In this document: positions 1-9,646 of the stretch, in pieces
How positions within the stretch are numbered: position 1 is the stretch's first letter
Layout of the letters: each line of letters begins with the position of its first letter
NCBI GenBank assembly: GCA_019638595.1
Contig: JAHBTJ010000017.1
Coordinates: 1 to 64,000 of the forward strand
Length of the DNA stretch: 64,000 bases
Origin: Chitinophagaceae bacterium
GTDB lineage: Bacteria > Bacteroidota > Bacteroidia > Chitinophagales > Chitinophagaceae
Reading direction: 5' to 3'
Program-made: the position numbers and the translations under genes
Notes under the pieces: model-generated
Told to the model about the DNA's origin: nothing
Database searches by the model: none
The model's input: only the letters and a program-made list of their open reading frames with translations

Positions 1-6
1 TAAAAT

Positions 7-1611
7 ATGAATAAAAAGCTATCTGTTGTATTATTCGCATGCAGTCTTTTGTTCTGGGCAAACTTAAATGCCCAGAACGCTAAAGAGAAGCTCCTGGGAA
101 TGTATATTCACCAGCATTGGTCTTACAACCATCCTTATGCCGCACGCACATGGACATACGAAGACTGGCGGGATTATGTAGGAGGACTAAAGCAATTGGG
201 TTACAATTTCATTTTGATATGGCTTGTGCTGGAAACCATGCCCGATCCCCTTACACCGAGCGATGAAGCTAACCTTACAAAGATTGCAAGCGTAATTGAT
301 ATGGCGCACGAGGAGTTCAAAATGAAAGTATCTATTGTGCTATGTCCTAATGTATCACCCAAAAGCGAAGAGGGCAGAAAATACACTTTTGAACAACGGC
401 CTTTTTTTCATACGGATGACAGGGTGGATCCCGGGGATGCAGTTGCTTTTGGCAAACTAATGGCCTGGCGGGAAAAATTATTTACACCGCTTGCAAAAGC
501 CGATGGTTTGTTTATTATCGACAGCGACCCGGGCGGATACCCCAATTCCACCAACCTGGAGTTTGTATATATACTGGATGCACATAGGAGAATGCTGAAC
601 CGGCTAAGACCCGGAATACAGATTGACTATTGGGCGCTGCATGGATGGGAGTCCTATAGTCGTTTTTATGCAACAGGAGAATTCAGGTCGGCCCCTACTT
701 CCGAATTAAGAAATGCAATATCCCTGTTATCCAAACAACCTGTTGAACCGTGGGGAATAGCCAGCGGTCGGGGCGCAGACCTTGCCGATTCGCTGAATAT
801 GAGTAACCGGGTACTGGCATTTCCCTACAGTGCTGTAGAGGCTGAGCCCTCATTCCCTTTCACGTTATTTAAAATACCGGAAGAGCACATGAATACCGGT
901 ACCGAAAAGCCGGCACATCCTACAAGTTACCACAACAGGGCTTATGAAGCAGGAAGAAACGGAGGACAGCGCGGAGTGCTGGGCAATGCGCAAACACATA
1001 TTGCCCAGCTTCCAAACGCATTCGCGCTTGCAAGAGGAGCGCAGGGATTAAGCCTGACCAAAGAGGATTATATAACGTTCGCCAATGATCTTATTCCCGG
1101 TCATGGAGCTGCTATTGTGGAAGGGTGGGACGCTTTGCAGGGAAAGGACACCAAACGCATGCGGGCTGTGGTAAAACAATTGTCCGCTATACTTAAAAAA
1201 CCTGTTACAGGCGGGCCTCTTAAAGGTTTATACTTTGGTAACGCGGAAAGTTATCTCGACGATTTGATCAAACAATTACAAATGTCGGCAAGCCTGTATA
1301 CGCTCAGTGAAACATTCAACACATCCAATCCCGGCAAAGCCGCAATAAAAAAGAACCTTACTGCTTTTGTAAGTGCCGCGGAAACCTGGCAACAAAAACA
1401 CCAATATGCCAATTCCTGGCGTTGGCCCGCTATGGACGAAACGCTTAGAAAATTGAATGCGGCTCCTGTAAACAAGGTATTAGACACACACAAATTTACC
1501 AGTGATGAAGGCGCTACGCCTTTTGAAAAAGTTAAAAAAGGATTGGCTTTGATGGAGTCTTACACGCCAAGACTGATCGCTTCGTTAAAAGAAGCGCTCG
1601 CTGAAATGTAA
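7..1611 (+). CDS. secreted TIM-barrel-like protein of unclassified family (paralogue A)
   Basis: A 534-residue protein with an N-terminal signal peptide (hydrophobic stretch to about residue 22, ending LNAQ), so it is exported. I do not recognise an assigned glycoside hydrolase family. The alternating strand/helix pattern and segments such as NFILIWLVLETMPDPLT and FIIDSDPGGYP (acidic residues at presumptive strand ends) suggest a TIM barrel in the first 250 residues, followed by a helical C-terminal region. It is a close paralogue of the minus-strand protein at 7989-9557: the first 220 residues are roughly two-thirds identical by eye, while this copy has an insertion around residues 290-315. 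It is on the plus strand and converges on the PUL operon across a hairpin terminator. The PUL context implies a role on a glycan or glycoside; that function is inference. Confidence 0.75.
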   Translation: MNKKLSVVLFACSLLFWANLNAQNAKEKLLGMYIHQHWSYNHPYAARTWTYEDWRDYVGGLKQLGYNFILIWLVLETMPDPLTPSDEANLTKIASVIDMAHEEFKMKVSIVLCPNVSPKSEEGRKYTFEQRPFFHTDDRVDPGDAVAFGKLMAWREKLFTPLAKADGLFIIDSDPGGYPNSTNLEFVYILDAHRRMLNRLRPGIQIDYWALHGWESYSRFYATGEFRSAPTSELRNAISLLSKQPVEPWGIASGRGADLADSLNMSNRVLAFPYSAVEAEPSFPFTLFKIPEEHMNTGTEKPAHPTSYHNRAYEAGRNGGQRGVLGNAQTHIAQLPNAFALARGAQGLSLTKEDYITFANDLIPGHGAAIVEGWDALQGKDTKRMRAVVKQLSAILKKPVTGGPLKGLYFGNAESYLDDLIKQLQMSASLYTLSETFNTSNPGKAAIKKNLTAFVSAAETWQQKHQYANSWRWPAMDETLRKLNAAPVNKVLDTHKFTSDEGATPFEKVKKGLALMESYTPRLIASLKEALAEM

Positions 1612-1633
1612 AGTTGAAATGTTATTCCTTTTC

Positions 1634-1663
1634 TTACTGGTCGGTGTCCTCATCGGCCAGTAA
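1634..1663. terminator. bidirectional hairpin terminator between convergent genes
   Basis: The arms TTACTGGTCGGTG and CATCGGCCAGTAA pair over 13 positions, two of them G-U in one RNA strand, around a short loop. The hairpin sits 22 bases after the stop of the plus-strand gene and about 90 bases after the end of the convergent SDR gene at 1754. A/T-rich tracts flank both sides, so it could serve both transcripts. Confidence 0.6.
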
Positions 1664-1753
1664 AAGTATTTTAAATTGCTTCTCTTCATTTTCCGTGATG
1701 CCCCTACTCGTGAGCGTCTTTACCGATAGTAAAAATATAACGCTTGCCATTAC

Positions 1754-2518
1754 CTAATGCATCATCCAGCCGCCGTCTACATTGAGTGTTTGACCTGTGG
1801 TAAAATCACTGTCTGCTGAAGCCAGGAAAACAAAAGCCCCTACCAGGTCATCCGTGAGCTGCCGCCGGGGTATAGATTGCAACCGCTTCAAAGTTTCTGT
1901 TGCTTCATCCTGGGCTTCGATGGAGCCTACCTTCTGCAGCTCCGTTTCGGTTAATACTGCACCCGGTGTAATGCAATTTACCGTAATATTATCCCCACCC
2001 AGCTCCCTCGCCAGGGCCCGTGTAAAACCAATGATCGCTCCTTTTGAAGCTACATAGTGTACATATCCTGTCTTCCCAAACCAAAAAGTTACGGAAGAAA
2101 CATTTATGATCTTACCATAGCCTTGTTGCTTCATATATGGAAAAACAGCTTTGCAGCACACAAATTGGGAACGAACATTGTTGGCCATCACATGGTCCCA
2201 TTCCGCTACACTGATCTCATCCCATTTTTTCCTTGGGTCAATAGCGGCATTGTTCACCAGGATATCAACTTTTCCATATTCTTTTATGCAACGATCTACC
2301 ATTACTGCTACTTCCCGTTCGTCGGCAACATTTGCTTTGCATGCAAAAGCGCTTCCACCCGCTTTCCTGATCTCAGCAACAACGCTCTCGGCCAAAACTT
2401 TGTTGGAAAAATAGTTTACTACAACAGACGCTCCTTCCGCAGCAAACTTCAGGGCAACGGCTTTACCTATTGACTGCGACGCCCCGGTGACTATGGCTAT
2501 CCTGCCTTTTAATCTCAT
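1754..2518 (-). CDS. SDR-family oxidoreductase (FabG-like)
   Basis: A classical short-chain dehydrogenase of 254 residues when started at the ATG at 2518. The open frame runs on to 2560, but MRLKGR is the normal start of the family and that ATG follows the upstream gene by 11 bases. The Rossmann motif TGASQSIG is at residues 11-18, NNAA is near residue 89, and the catalytic triad is Ser142, Tyr155 and Lys159 (YVASK). The C-terminus NVDGGWMMH is typical. It is the last gene of the minus-strand PUL operon. Next to a mannonate dehydratase-like gene, a fructuronate reductase-type or other sugar-acid dehydrogenase role is plausible. The substrate is inference; many FabG-like SDRs in PULs are not fatty-acid enzymes. 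Confidence 0.85.
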   Translation of the reverse strand: MRLKGRIAIVTGASQSIGKAVALKFAAEGASVVVNYFSNKVLAESVVAEIRKAGGSAFACKANVADEREVAVMVDRCIKEYGKVDILVNNAAIDPRKKWDEISVAEWDHVMANNVRSQFVCCKAVFPYMKQQGYGKIINVSSVTFWFGKTGYVHYVASKGAIIGFTRALARELGGDNITVNCITPGAVLTETELQKVGSIEAQDEATETLKRLQSIPRRQLTDDLVGAFVFLASADSDFTTGQTLNVDGGWMMH

Positions 2519-2529
2519 CTTGTTTTTGA

Positions 2530-5508
2530 TTAAAATGTAACGTGCAATACATAATGACACAACTGGTCATTGATCCGTAACAGCTTTCCGGATGCAAATT
2601 TAGCACCAATCGTTCTTGGAGCAGCATCTGATCCATCGCTGATCAATACTGCACTGATAGTACGGCCAAAGCGGATTTCTGTCGGCACTGTCACCATTAC
2701 CTTCAGGAAATTCGATTCAATCAATGAACGATGATCTTCCGATGCAATAATAGCTCTTCCCCGTTCAACCACACAAAGTACCTTTCCGTCAATGATAATC
2801 TTTTTTTCACCTTCCACAAGCAATATTCCCGGGTGAGAGAAATGAACCAGTCCAAAATCGTTTATATCCATCGATACCCTGGCGCCCTGGTATTGCAATT
2901 CGGTCTGTGCAGCCGGCTCCGGCATTACCATTGTAAAAAGTACTCCCACTGCTGTACGCCGTACCAGTGTCTTACATTTTTTATTGATCTGCAGTTTATC
3001 AAAACGCCGTTCCCCGGCCCAGTCCGATTTTTTTTGATATACGCTGATATTACGACTTTTTAAAAATGCCAGGGATTCCCGGAAGGACAATGGTGCGGGA
3101 CAAACTGCCATTTGAGCGGATGAGGGCAGGGTTTCCAGATCAGCCTCCTGCCAGATACCAAAAACAATTCCTTCGGCCCACATCTCCAGTAAGGTTTGCT
3201 GTACCTGTTCTAATGCGCTGTTATTGGTTGCAGGGATAATTACATAAGTCTTTTCCGGAAATTTTACCCGCTGTAAATTGTTTCCCATTAATCCCATCCT
3301 GCCCAGGGCTCGTGCAGCGGCTGCGGGAAAAGGTGTGCCATGATAGATAGAACCATAGCCTGTACCGCTGGGCGTTGCACAGATCCCCACACCGTATTCC
3401 GACCATATTTTTTTAAATTCCAGATACGGTGCAAACCACCTGGGATCAGGATCATCCACCCCGGCTTCACGTAGCGGCAGCGGCCAATAGCACGCTTCAC
3501 GTGCCAACCAGCTTACCCCCCATTCATACGACATGGCGGCTGCCGCTCCTGCAGCAAGCGCATAATGAGTATTACTATCATAGTTCCTTTCCTGGTTCCA
3601 TCCCAGTACACCAAATTCCTCCAGCAAAACCGGACGATCAGAAGATATAACATCAAAATATTGTAACGTGAGCGCCGTTTGCTCAACCGGAAGGTAACTA
3701 TGCCAGGGTAAAAAAGGCGCATGCCGGTTACCGGTAAATACATCTCCACCTCCCAATGTAGAAAAAAGATATCCCGGGATCACCATTTGTTTTCCTCCGG
3801 CATTGCGAATAGTCAATTCCATTTGCTGCGCCCATCGCTGAAATAATACAGAATCCCTCAGCTCTCCTTTTGCAGAAGGGATATCATTCCAGCCAAGTAC
3901 TTCTGCATCCATTTGAGACGCATCAGGATCCTTCACATAGGCCTCGTTGGCGAGATTGTAAAAAATGCTTCCGCAATCCTTCCAGCGTTTAGAAATTACA
4001 GTTAGATATGCCCGCTGCATTGCAAGATTACGGAGCGAAAAGCTAACTATATTAAAATCCCGGGGGTGCCTGAATTCAAATAATACGTGGCGGCCATCAT
4101 CCGCCTCAAATCCCATATACCGAACCCATTGCGTAAAGACGCAGATATCCAACACAATACCCTGCTGCGCTGCCAGCCAAATCGCAGCATCCATAGCGCG
4201 TAATACTACTTCGTCAATTACCGGATCAATCCATATTCTTACAATACGATAGCCGTTTTTTCTGATTGTAGCAAAATCAGATGCTGCTTTGATGGGCCGG
4301 AAATCACGCCATACCCACTCCCACCATGAGGTAGATGGATAGTAATGTGTGCCTGCCCAAAAACCTTCTTTCCCTTCAATTAAAAAACCGGGACCACGAC
4401 ATTCGATGATAGAAGGAGTTTCTACTGTATGGATCACAACAAAACCAATATCCTGCCGGTGTACCACCACCGGGTTACCCTGCACGGCCAGTTTATCTGT
4501 TGTTGAGGTGTCCTGTAATACCTCCACCCTTAATGTCCATAGCCCTTCCGCAGCACCTGCCTTGAAGTCCATCACGGCAACAGTATCGCTGCCTCCTTCT
4601 GCTACCCGCCGCATTTCGCCGAGTGCTGTAAAAGTCTGGGCGCCCGCTGGTTGAAGGGAGTATTGAATGATAGCAGCAGCCGCTTTTTCCCGGTGATTCA
4701 GTAGTCTCAATTTTGCCTGCACTCTTTCTCCCGGACGATACGAAGCATAATTTGTAGTAAAGGATGCTACCTGCAATCCCCCTTTTTTACGATTTTCAAT
4801 GATAGCCAGCAGTCTTTTCCAATCCTCTATCGAAAGCATTGTAAAGGGATCTTCCACAAAAAAGCAAAAACACTCCGTACCATAAAAGCGCCTGCCAACC
4901 AATGAGGGTGCAAAATAGCTCATTAAAATGCCGGGATATCCTACCACATCTCCAAACTCATTTACAGCTTCCAGTAACGGAAAAAAATCTGCCCGTACTT
5001 CTTCATCGATGTTATGATAAGGCATTTCTCTGGGAGGAGCAATATACCCTGAATAACAAATAACCGGCTTCAGCAATGCTTCGTCTAAAATAACAGGACT
5101 GTCTGCGACAGTACGGATCATTAATGCCCTGGCTGAACAAAGAAAAGCTCCGATGGATAACTCTTTGGGTAATTTTTTAGGATTTCCGATCCATACCATC
5201 CATTCTCCCTCCGCAACCCTTTCAAGTAATTGTTTTTCATCAACAGCATCAATATCCCAGCATTCAAAGGAATCTCCCCAAACAGCTTCGAGTTCTTTTT
5301 TGAATTTTCCATTGACCACCAGATTAATTCGCGAAGACGCCTGCTTCGATTGAGGAACCGGTGATAATGGAGGCGATTTTTGTTCAATAAGCGATGAGGG
5401 ATTAAGCTGTTGATTGTTATCAACAAATGGTTGCTGCCAGGACTTCAATGGATTAGCTGCTCCTATTGTACCCAGTACAAGCGTTTGAATCGTTCGCCTT
5501 CTGTTCAT
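2530..5508 (-). CDS. large exported GH5-like (clan GH-A) glycoside hydrolase
   Basis: A 992-residue protein starting MNRRRTIQTLVLGTIGAA, a Tat-like or Sec export signal. Residues about 60-370 look like accessory beta-rich domains. A cellulase-like TIM barrel begins near residue 372 (FLIEGKEGFWAGTHYYP). Clan GH-A catalytic positions are readable: the acid/base in NLANE (Glu522) and the nucleophile in LLEEFG (Glu631). Aromatic clusters such as TSWWEWVW line the presumed cleft. The C-terminal 200 residues form another beta-rich region. It lies 17 bases after the mannonate dehydratase-like gene and 11 bases before the SDR start, inside the PUL operon. This is the only gene here that I can tie to a glycosidase clan, so it probably makes the key cleavage. 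The specific family and substrate are not assignable by eye. Confidence 0.75.
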   Translation of the reverse strand: MNRRRTIQTLVLGTIGAANPLKSWQQPFVDNNQQLNPSSLIEQKSPPLSPVPQSKQASSRINLVVNGKFKKELEAVWGDSFECWDIDAVDEKQLLERVAEGEWMVWIGNPKKLPKELSIGAFLCSARALMIRTVADSPVILDEALLKPVICYSGYIAPPREMPYHNIDEEVRADFFPLLEAVNEFGDVVGYPGILMSYFAPSLVGRRFYGTECFCFFVEDPFTMLSIEDWKRLLAIIENRKKGGLQVASFTTNYASYRPGERVQAKLRLLNHREKAAAAIIQYSLQPAGAQTFTALGEMRRVAEGGSDTVAVMDFKAGAAEGLWTLRVEVLQDTSTTDKLAVQGNPVVVHRQDIGFVVIHTVETPSIIECRGPGFLIEGKEGFWAGTHYYPSTSWWEWVWRDFRPIKAASDFATIRKNGYRIVRIWIDPVIDEVVLRAMDAAIWLAAQQGIVLDICVFTQWVRYMGFEADDGRHVLFEFRHPRDFNIVSFSLRNLAMQRAYLTVISKRWKDCGSIFYNLANEAYVKDPDASQMDAEVLGWNDIPSAKGELRDSVLFQRWAQQMELTIRNAGGKQMVIPGYLFSTLGGGDVFTGNRHAPFLPWHSYLPVEQTALTLQYFDVISSDRPVLLEEFGVLGWNQERNYDSNTHYALAAGAAAAMSYEWGVSWLAREACYWPLPLREAGVDDPDPRWFAPYLEFKKIWSEYGVGICATPSGTGYGSIYHGTPFPAAAARALGRMGLMGNNLQRVKFPEKTYVIIPATNNSALEQVQQTLLEMWAEGIVFGIWQEADLETLPSSAQMAVCPAPLSFRESLAFLKSRNISVYQKKSDWAGERRFDKLQINKKCKTLVRRTAVGVLFTMVMPEPAAQTELQYQGARVSMDINDFGLVHFSHPGILLVEGEKKIIIDGKVLCVVERGRAIIASEDHRSLIESNFLKVMVTVPTEIRFGRTISAVLISDGSDAAPRTIGAKFASGKLLRINDQLCHYVLHVTF

Positions 5509-5525
5509 ACAAAAAACTTTATATA

Positions 5526-6488
5526 TTATAAATACCCGGCTCCTTCCAAAAGCCCTTTCAGGTATCCAATGGCAAACAGTCTCCCGACTTCTCCATAACC
5601 TGGTTCACCATTGTTTTCCCCCGCCATAGTAGGTACATGATCTATCCGGACAGGCCCCTCAAATCCCACCTCCTTATAAGCCCTGACAGCCTCAAACATA
5701 TTTGTTTGCCCGTCATCATGAAAAGTCTCAGAGAAATTAGTAGCAACCCCTTTTACATCCCTGAAGTGAACAAAAAATATTTTTTTTCCCAGCTTGCGGA
5801 TAGCAGCAGGAATATCTTCCCCTGCGGCAGCCAAAGTACCCTGGCAAAGTGTAACTCCGCTGTAATCACTCGGTACCAGGTTTAATACACTTTGCATTGC
5901 CGAAGCACTGGTGACAATGCGGGAGATTCCCTGTATAGGCGATACAGGAGGATCATCCGGATGTAATGCTATTTTAACACCGGCCTTTTCTGCTACCGGC
6001 AGCACCTCTTCTAAAAAGCGGGTAATATTCCGCCACATTTTCTCTTCACTTACGATCCCGGCTTCGGTAAGGGGGGCGTTTTTCATTAAAGAATGGTCAT
6101 AGCTTGTTACAAAGGCGCCTCCCCTTGTAACGGTTGAGACAGAAGTCCGCAACCAATTAAACTGTGCCATAAAATTGTAACAGAGCACCGGTATGCCCAA
6201 CGCGCCCATGTTCTTTATCAGCATTTTACAGTCTTCCAGATCTTTTTCCATTCCTTCAATTCCCAATTTCATTTTATGCATCTGGGCATCAACCCCGGGC
6301 TCTATCACCTCAAGCTGCAAACCAAAATCATCAAACCGCTGCTTCATGTGCAACAGGTCTATAAAATCATATGATATGTTTCCTTGCTGATTGTAAGGTA
6401 GTCTTGCTACGGCATGTGTAACACCCGACTGTTTTGCCCATGACCATAAACGATCAGGGTATTGAGGCAGGATTTCTGCTATTTTCAT
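5526..6488 (-). CDS. uxuA: mannonate dehydratase-like enzyme (UxuA family)
   Basis: A 320-residue xylose-isomerase-like TIM barrel with UxuA family motifs: HPDDPP at residues 176-181, a cysteine in VTLCQGT (Cys215) and FVHFRDVKG (His241, Asp244) with IDHVP near the end. These supply metal and substrate ligands in UxuA, which converts D-mannonate to 2-keto-3-deoxy-D-gluconate in the cytoplasm. It is shorter than the roughly 390-residue enterobacterial enzyme, as in a second branch of the family, so a related aldonate substrate is possible. It sits between the MFS porter and the GH5-like gene in the PUL operon and is the strongest hint that the released sugar is a uronic acid or is oxidised to an aldonate. 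No uxaC, kdgK or kdgA is in the window. Confidence 0.8.
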   Translation of the reverse strand: MKIAEILPQYPDRLWSWAKQSGVTHAVARLPYNQQGNISYDFIDLLHMKQRFDDFGLQLEVIEPGVDAQMHKMKLGIEGMEKDLEDCKMLIKNMGALGIPVLCYNFMAQFNWLRTSVSTVTRGGAFVTSYDHSLMKNAPLTEAGIVSEEKMWRNITRFLEEVLPVAEKAGVKIALHPDDPPVSPIQGISRIVTSASAMQSVLNLVPSDYSGVTLCQGTLAAAGEDIPAAIRKLGKKIFFVHFRDVKGVATNFSETFHDDGQTNMFEAVRAYKEVGFEGPVRIDHVPTMAGENNGEPGYGEVGRLFAIGYLKGLLEGAGYL

Positions 6489-6547
6489 CCGAAATTATTT
6501 ATTAATGGTTATGTCCCTCCCAACAAACGGCGTTTAGGTGTAAACGC

Positions 6548-7939
6548 TCAACCGCCCTGAGCACGGGATGTTTGTTTATTTCTATCCCGCCAGAATTCAC
6601 TTATTTTTTCAAGACTCAGCCCCTTGGTTTCCGGCACCATCTTCCAGCTAAACAAGGCGGCAGTCGCACAAATACCGGCAAACATCCAGTATACTCCTGA
6701 AGCGTTGCTGAACCGGTTCAGAAACCAATTTGTTAGCATGGGAAAAAACTGCGCGGTTATAAACGAGGCTGTATACAAAAAGAAACACACTACCGCCAAC
6801 GCCTTTCCCCTTACTTTATTAGGAAATATTTCAGACACAATTACCCAGCTCAGTGGCGCCAGACCTAACGTAAATGAACCAGCGCCGATCAACATGGGAA
6901 TTAATGTAAACAAAGGCGGCCAATGTTGCTGAAGATTAACAGCCATTATGATATGCCCGACTGACATACAGATCACACTTGCAATAAGCAAGCCCCGCCT
7001 GCTAAAGCGTTTAATGAGCGGGAAGGCTATTATAGTAGTTATTAAAATCAGCAGGTATACAGGAATAGAGCTAAGAATTGCGCTGGATCCCATCGTAATC
7101 CCTGCTTCAGCCAGGATCGTGGGTGCATATAAAAGCATCATGTTTACCCCGTTGATCTGCGAAAAAATCATCAGCACAACTCCAACAAACAATGCCAACC
7201 GTATACCCGGCTGAAACAACTCCCTGAACGATCCGCTTTCCTGTCTTAATTCCATCTCTATTTCCTTTAACTCCCGTTCCGCTACAGTTGCGCCGTTTAC
7301 TTTTGTAAGCACTTTCAAAGCTTCTGCCAACCTGCCTTTTGCCGCGAGCCACCGGGGGCTTTCGGGGATCACCAGCAATCCAATAATAAGAAGTATTACC
7401 GGTACAGCCTGGGCTGCAAACATCCATCGCCACCCCCAGCCTTCAAAAGAAAAGAGATATCCTACCACTACGGCAAGATTGATACCTATTACATTAGACA
7501 ACTGGTTTACATTTACCAGAACGCCGCGCATATGCGGCGGCGATAGCTCTGCGATATAGATAGGAGAAGACATCATTGCCAGGCCTATTCCCACACCGCC
7601 CATAAAGCGCCATAGTGCAAAATCCCATATCCCAAAAGCAAAAGCTGAACCTACCGTTGATATCATAAAAAAAACAGCGGCAAGCATCATCGTTTTTTTA
7701 CGCCCGATCTGTTCAGTAAACCATAACCCGATCAGCGGCCCGGTTAAAGAGCCCAAAATGGCGCTGCTTACGGCAAAGCCTTTAAGTGCCGGGGTAAGGT
7801 TAAAATCAATTTCCAGGAATGGAAGAGCACCCGCTATTACCACTAAATCAAATCCAAACAGAAAGCCACCGATAGATGCTACTAATACAATGCTATATAC
7901 ATACTTTCTGCGCGTTTTGTCTGTTGTTTCTGTCTGCAT
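6548..7939 (-). CDS. MFS sugar porter (XylE/GLUT-like)
   Basis: A 463-residue, 12-helix major facilitator with sugar-porter signatures: GRKK in the loop between helices 2 and 3, PESPRWL at about residues 193-199 at the end of helix 6, and PETKG near residue 440 after helix 12. It would be a proton-coupled inner-membrane importer for the monosaccharide or sugar acid released by the PUL enzymes. It is located between the TIM-barrel paralogue B and the mannonate dehydratase-like gene, with gaps of about 50-60 bases, consistent with one operon. The substrate cannot be read from sequence. Confidence 0.88.
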   Translation of the reverse strand: MQTETTDKTRRKYVYSIVLVASIGGFLFGFDLVVIAGALPFLEIDFNLTPALKGFAVSSAILGSLTGPLIGLWFTEQIGRKKTMMLAAVFFMISTVGSAFAFGIWDFALWRFMGGVGIGLAMMSSPIYIAELSPPHMRGVLVNVNQLSNVIGINLAVVVGYLFSFEGWGWRWMFAAQAVPVILLIIGLLVIPESPRWLAAKGRLAEALKVLTKVNGATVAERELKEIEMELRQESGSFRELFQPGIRLALFVGVVLMIFSQINGVNMMLLYAPTILAEAGITMGSSAILSSIPVYLLILITTIIAFPLIKRFSRRGLLIASVICMSVGHIIMAVNLQQHWPPLFTLIPMLIGAGSFTLGLAPLSWVIVSEIFPNKVRGKALAVVCFFLYTASFITAQFFPMLTNWFLNRFSNASGVYWMFAGICATAALFSWKMVPETKGLSLEKISEFWRDRNKQTSRAQGG

Positions 7940-7988
7940 ACTGACACTTTATTTTTTTCCAACTCCGGCAATCCAAATACGCTATTGT

Positions 7989-9557
7989 CTATTTTTTATC
8001 CATATCCAGCGATGCTTTTTTCATAGCCTGGATCAGCCGTGGTGTGAATGTTTCAAGGCGTGCCATACCATTTTTTACCTTTTCGAATTGCGTGTTTCCT
8101 TCTCCCAGCCAGGCAAGCGTTGCTATCGTTTCTGTCAACTGCGGGTGGTTCAGTTTTTTTAATGCATTCAGCATCCCATCCCAATTCCAGTGATTGGAAT
8201 AACCATGCGTTTGTTGCCATGTTTCCGAAGTCGCCACAAAAGCCGTAAGTGCTTTTTTTATGGCTGTCTGTGATGCTCCGTTATTTACAGCATTGATGAA
8301 ATCGGTCATTGATGCAACCATCTGCAATTGCATTATAAGATCTGTAATAAACCGTTCCGGACTTCCGAAAAGCAGTCCGCTATAAATACCTGTTGCTAAT
8401 GGCTTCTTCTTCAAAGCTTCAAGCTTCTTAACAGCAAGCTTCATCTTTCCGGAGTTTTCACTTTTTAAAGCCTCCCAACCCTCAACAATTCCCATACCCC
8501 CTCCTTTAATTAATTCATTGGCAAAATTGATATAGTCTGATTTTTCAACCGGAAGTCCCTGAGCGGACCTTGCAAATGCAAAGGTAGCAGGCAGTTGAAC
8601 CGCATGAGTTTGCGCATTTCCGAAAATTCCGCGCTTACCCTGCTTCCTTGCGCCTTGCACTGCTCTTTCATCATAATTCGTCAGAGGAAACGAAGGTTCG
8701 CCCTCTATTGCACCATAGGGAAATGTAATGACCCTGTTTGACATACCAACAGAATCGGCAAAGTATGCACCGAATCCGCTACTAATTACTCCCCATGGTT
8801 CATTTATTGAATTCCGGGATAATAATTGCATTACTTCAACAGGTTCTTTTGCTGTTCCAACAATCAAATCGCCGGTAGCATAAAACATGCTATATGCTTC
8901 CCAACCAAAGTGAGCCCAGTAAATTACCTCAATGCCGGGCCGAATCCTGTTCAACATCCTCCTGTGCGCTCCCAGAAGATAAGCAAATTCATAATTGGTA
9001 GAATAAGGATACCCACCGGGATCGCTATCAATAATAAAAACACCATCTGTCTTTGCCAATGGCTTAAGCAACTTCTCCCGCCATTCAATTAACTTTCCGA
9101 ACGCCACGGCATCACCGGGATCTACTCTGTCGTCTGTATAGAAAAAAGGTCTTTTCGTAAAAGTGTATTTGCTGGCTACCTCATTTTTTGCAGAAACATT
9201 CGGACACAACGTTATATATGCCCGCATTCCAAATTCTTCATGAATCATATCAATCACCTTAGCAATTTTTGCGAGATTCTCCTCGTCACTTGCCGTAAGT
9301 GGATCCGGCATCGTTTCGAGCATCGGCCAAATGAGCACTGCATTAAACCCCAGTTTCTTTAATCCATCAATATAGCCACGCCAATCCTCTAAAGTCCATG
9401 TACGGGCTGCATAGGGGTGATTATAAGACCAATGCTGGTGTACATACATTCCCAATAAATGCGATTCAGCAAGAGAAGGCTTCCTGTCTGCTTCCTGCGC
9501 CTGCACCGGTGCGAATGCAACAAATAAACAAACTGAAATAAAAATCCGGATCTTCAT
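7989..9557 (-). CDS. secreted TIM-barrel-like protein of unclassified family (paralogue B)
   Basis: A 522-residue exported protein (signal peptide to about residue 20, VQAQ) closely related to the one at 7-1611. Shared blocks include MYVHQHWSYNHPYAARTWT, LETMPDPLT, TDDRVDPGDAVAFGKL and FIIDSDPGGYP. Conserved Asp, Trp and His residues are concentrated in the first 250 residues, as expected for a barrel active site. It lacks the roughly 25-residue insertion of paralogue A. Unlike A it lies inside the operon, between the aminotransferase and the MFS porter, so this copy is probably co-induced with SusCD. I cannot name the family; an unclassified glycoside-active enzyme is the most economical guess. 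Confidence 0.75.
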   Translation of the reverse strand: MKIRIFISVCLFVAFAPVQAQEADRKPSLAESHLLGMYVHQHWSYNHPYAARTWTLEDWRGYIDGLKKLGFNAVLIWPMLETMPDPLTASDEENLAKIAKVIDMIHEEFGMRAYITLCPNVSAKNEVASKYTFTKRPFFYTDDRVDPGDAVAFGKLIEWREKLLKPLAKTDGVFIIDSDPGGYPYSTNYEFAYLLGAHRRMLNRIRPGIEVIYWAHFGWEAYSMFYATGDLIVGTAKEPVEVMQLLSRNSINEPWGVISSGFGAYFADSVGMSNRVITFPYGAIEGEPSFPLTNYDERAVQGARKQGKRGIFGNAQTHAVQLPATFAFARSAQGLPVEKSDYINFANELIKGGGMGIVEGWEALKSENSGKMKLAVKKLEALKKKPLATGIYSGLLFGSPERFITDLIMQLQMVASMTDFINAVNNGASQTAIKKALTAFVATSETWQQTHGYSNHWNWDGMLNALKKLNHPQLTETIATLAWLGEGNTQFEKVKNGMARLETFTPRLIQAMKKASLDMDKK

Positions 9558-9646
9558 TTTCTTAAATAATTTTTTATAGATCGATTATTATTTATTAACA
9601 GAAATAAACAATAATAAAGAACAGGTCTGCGAATCTATATACTATG

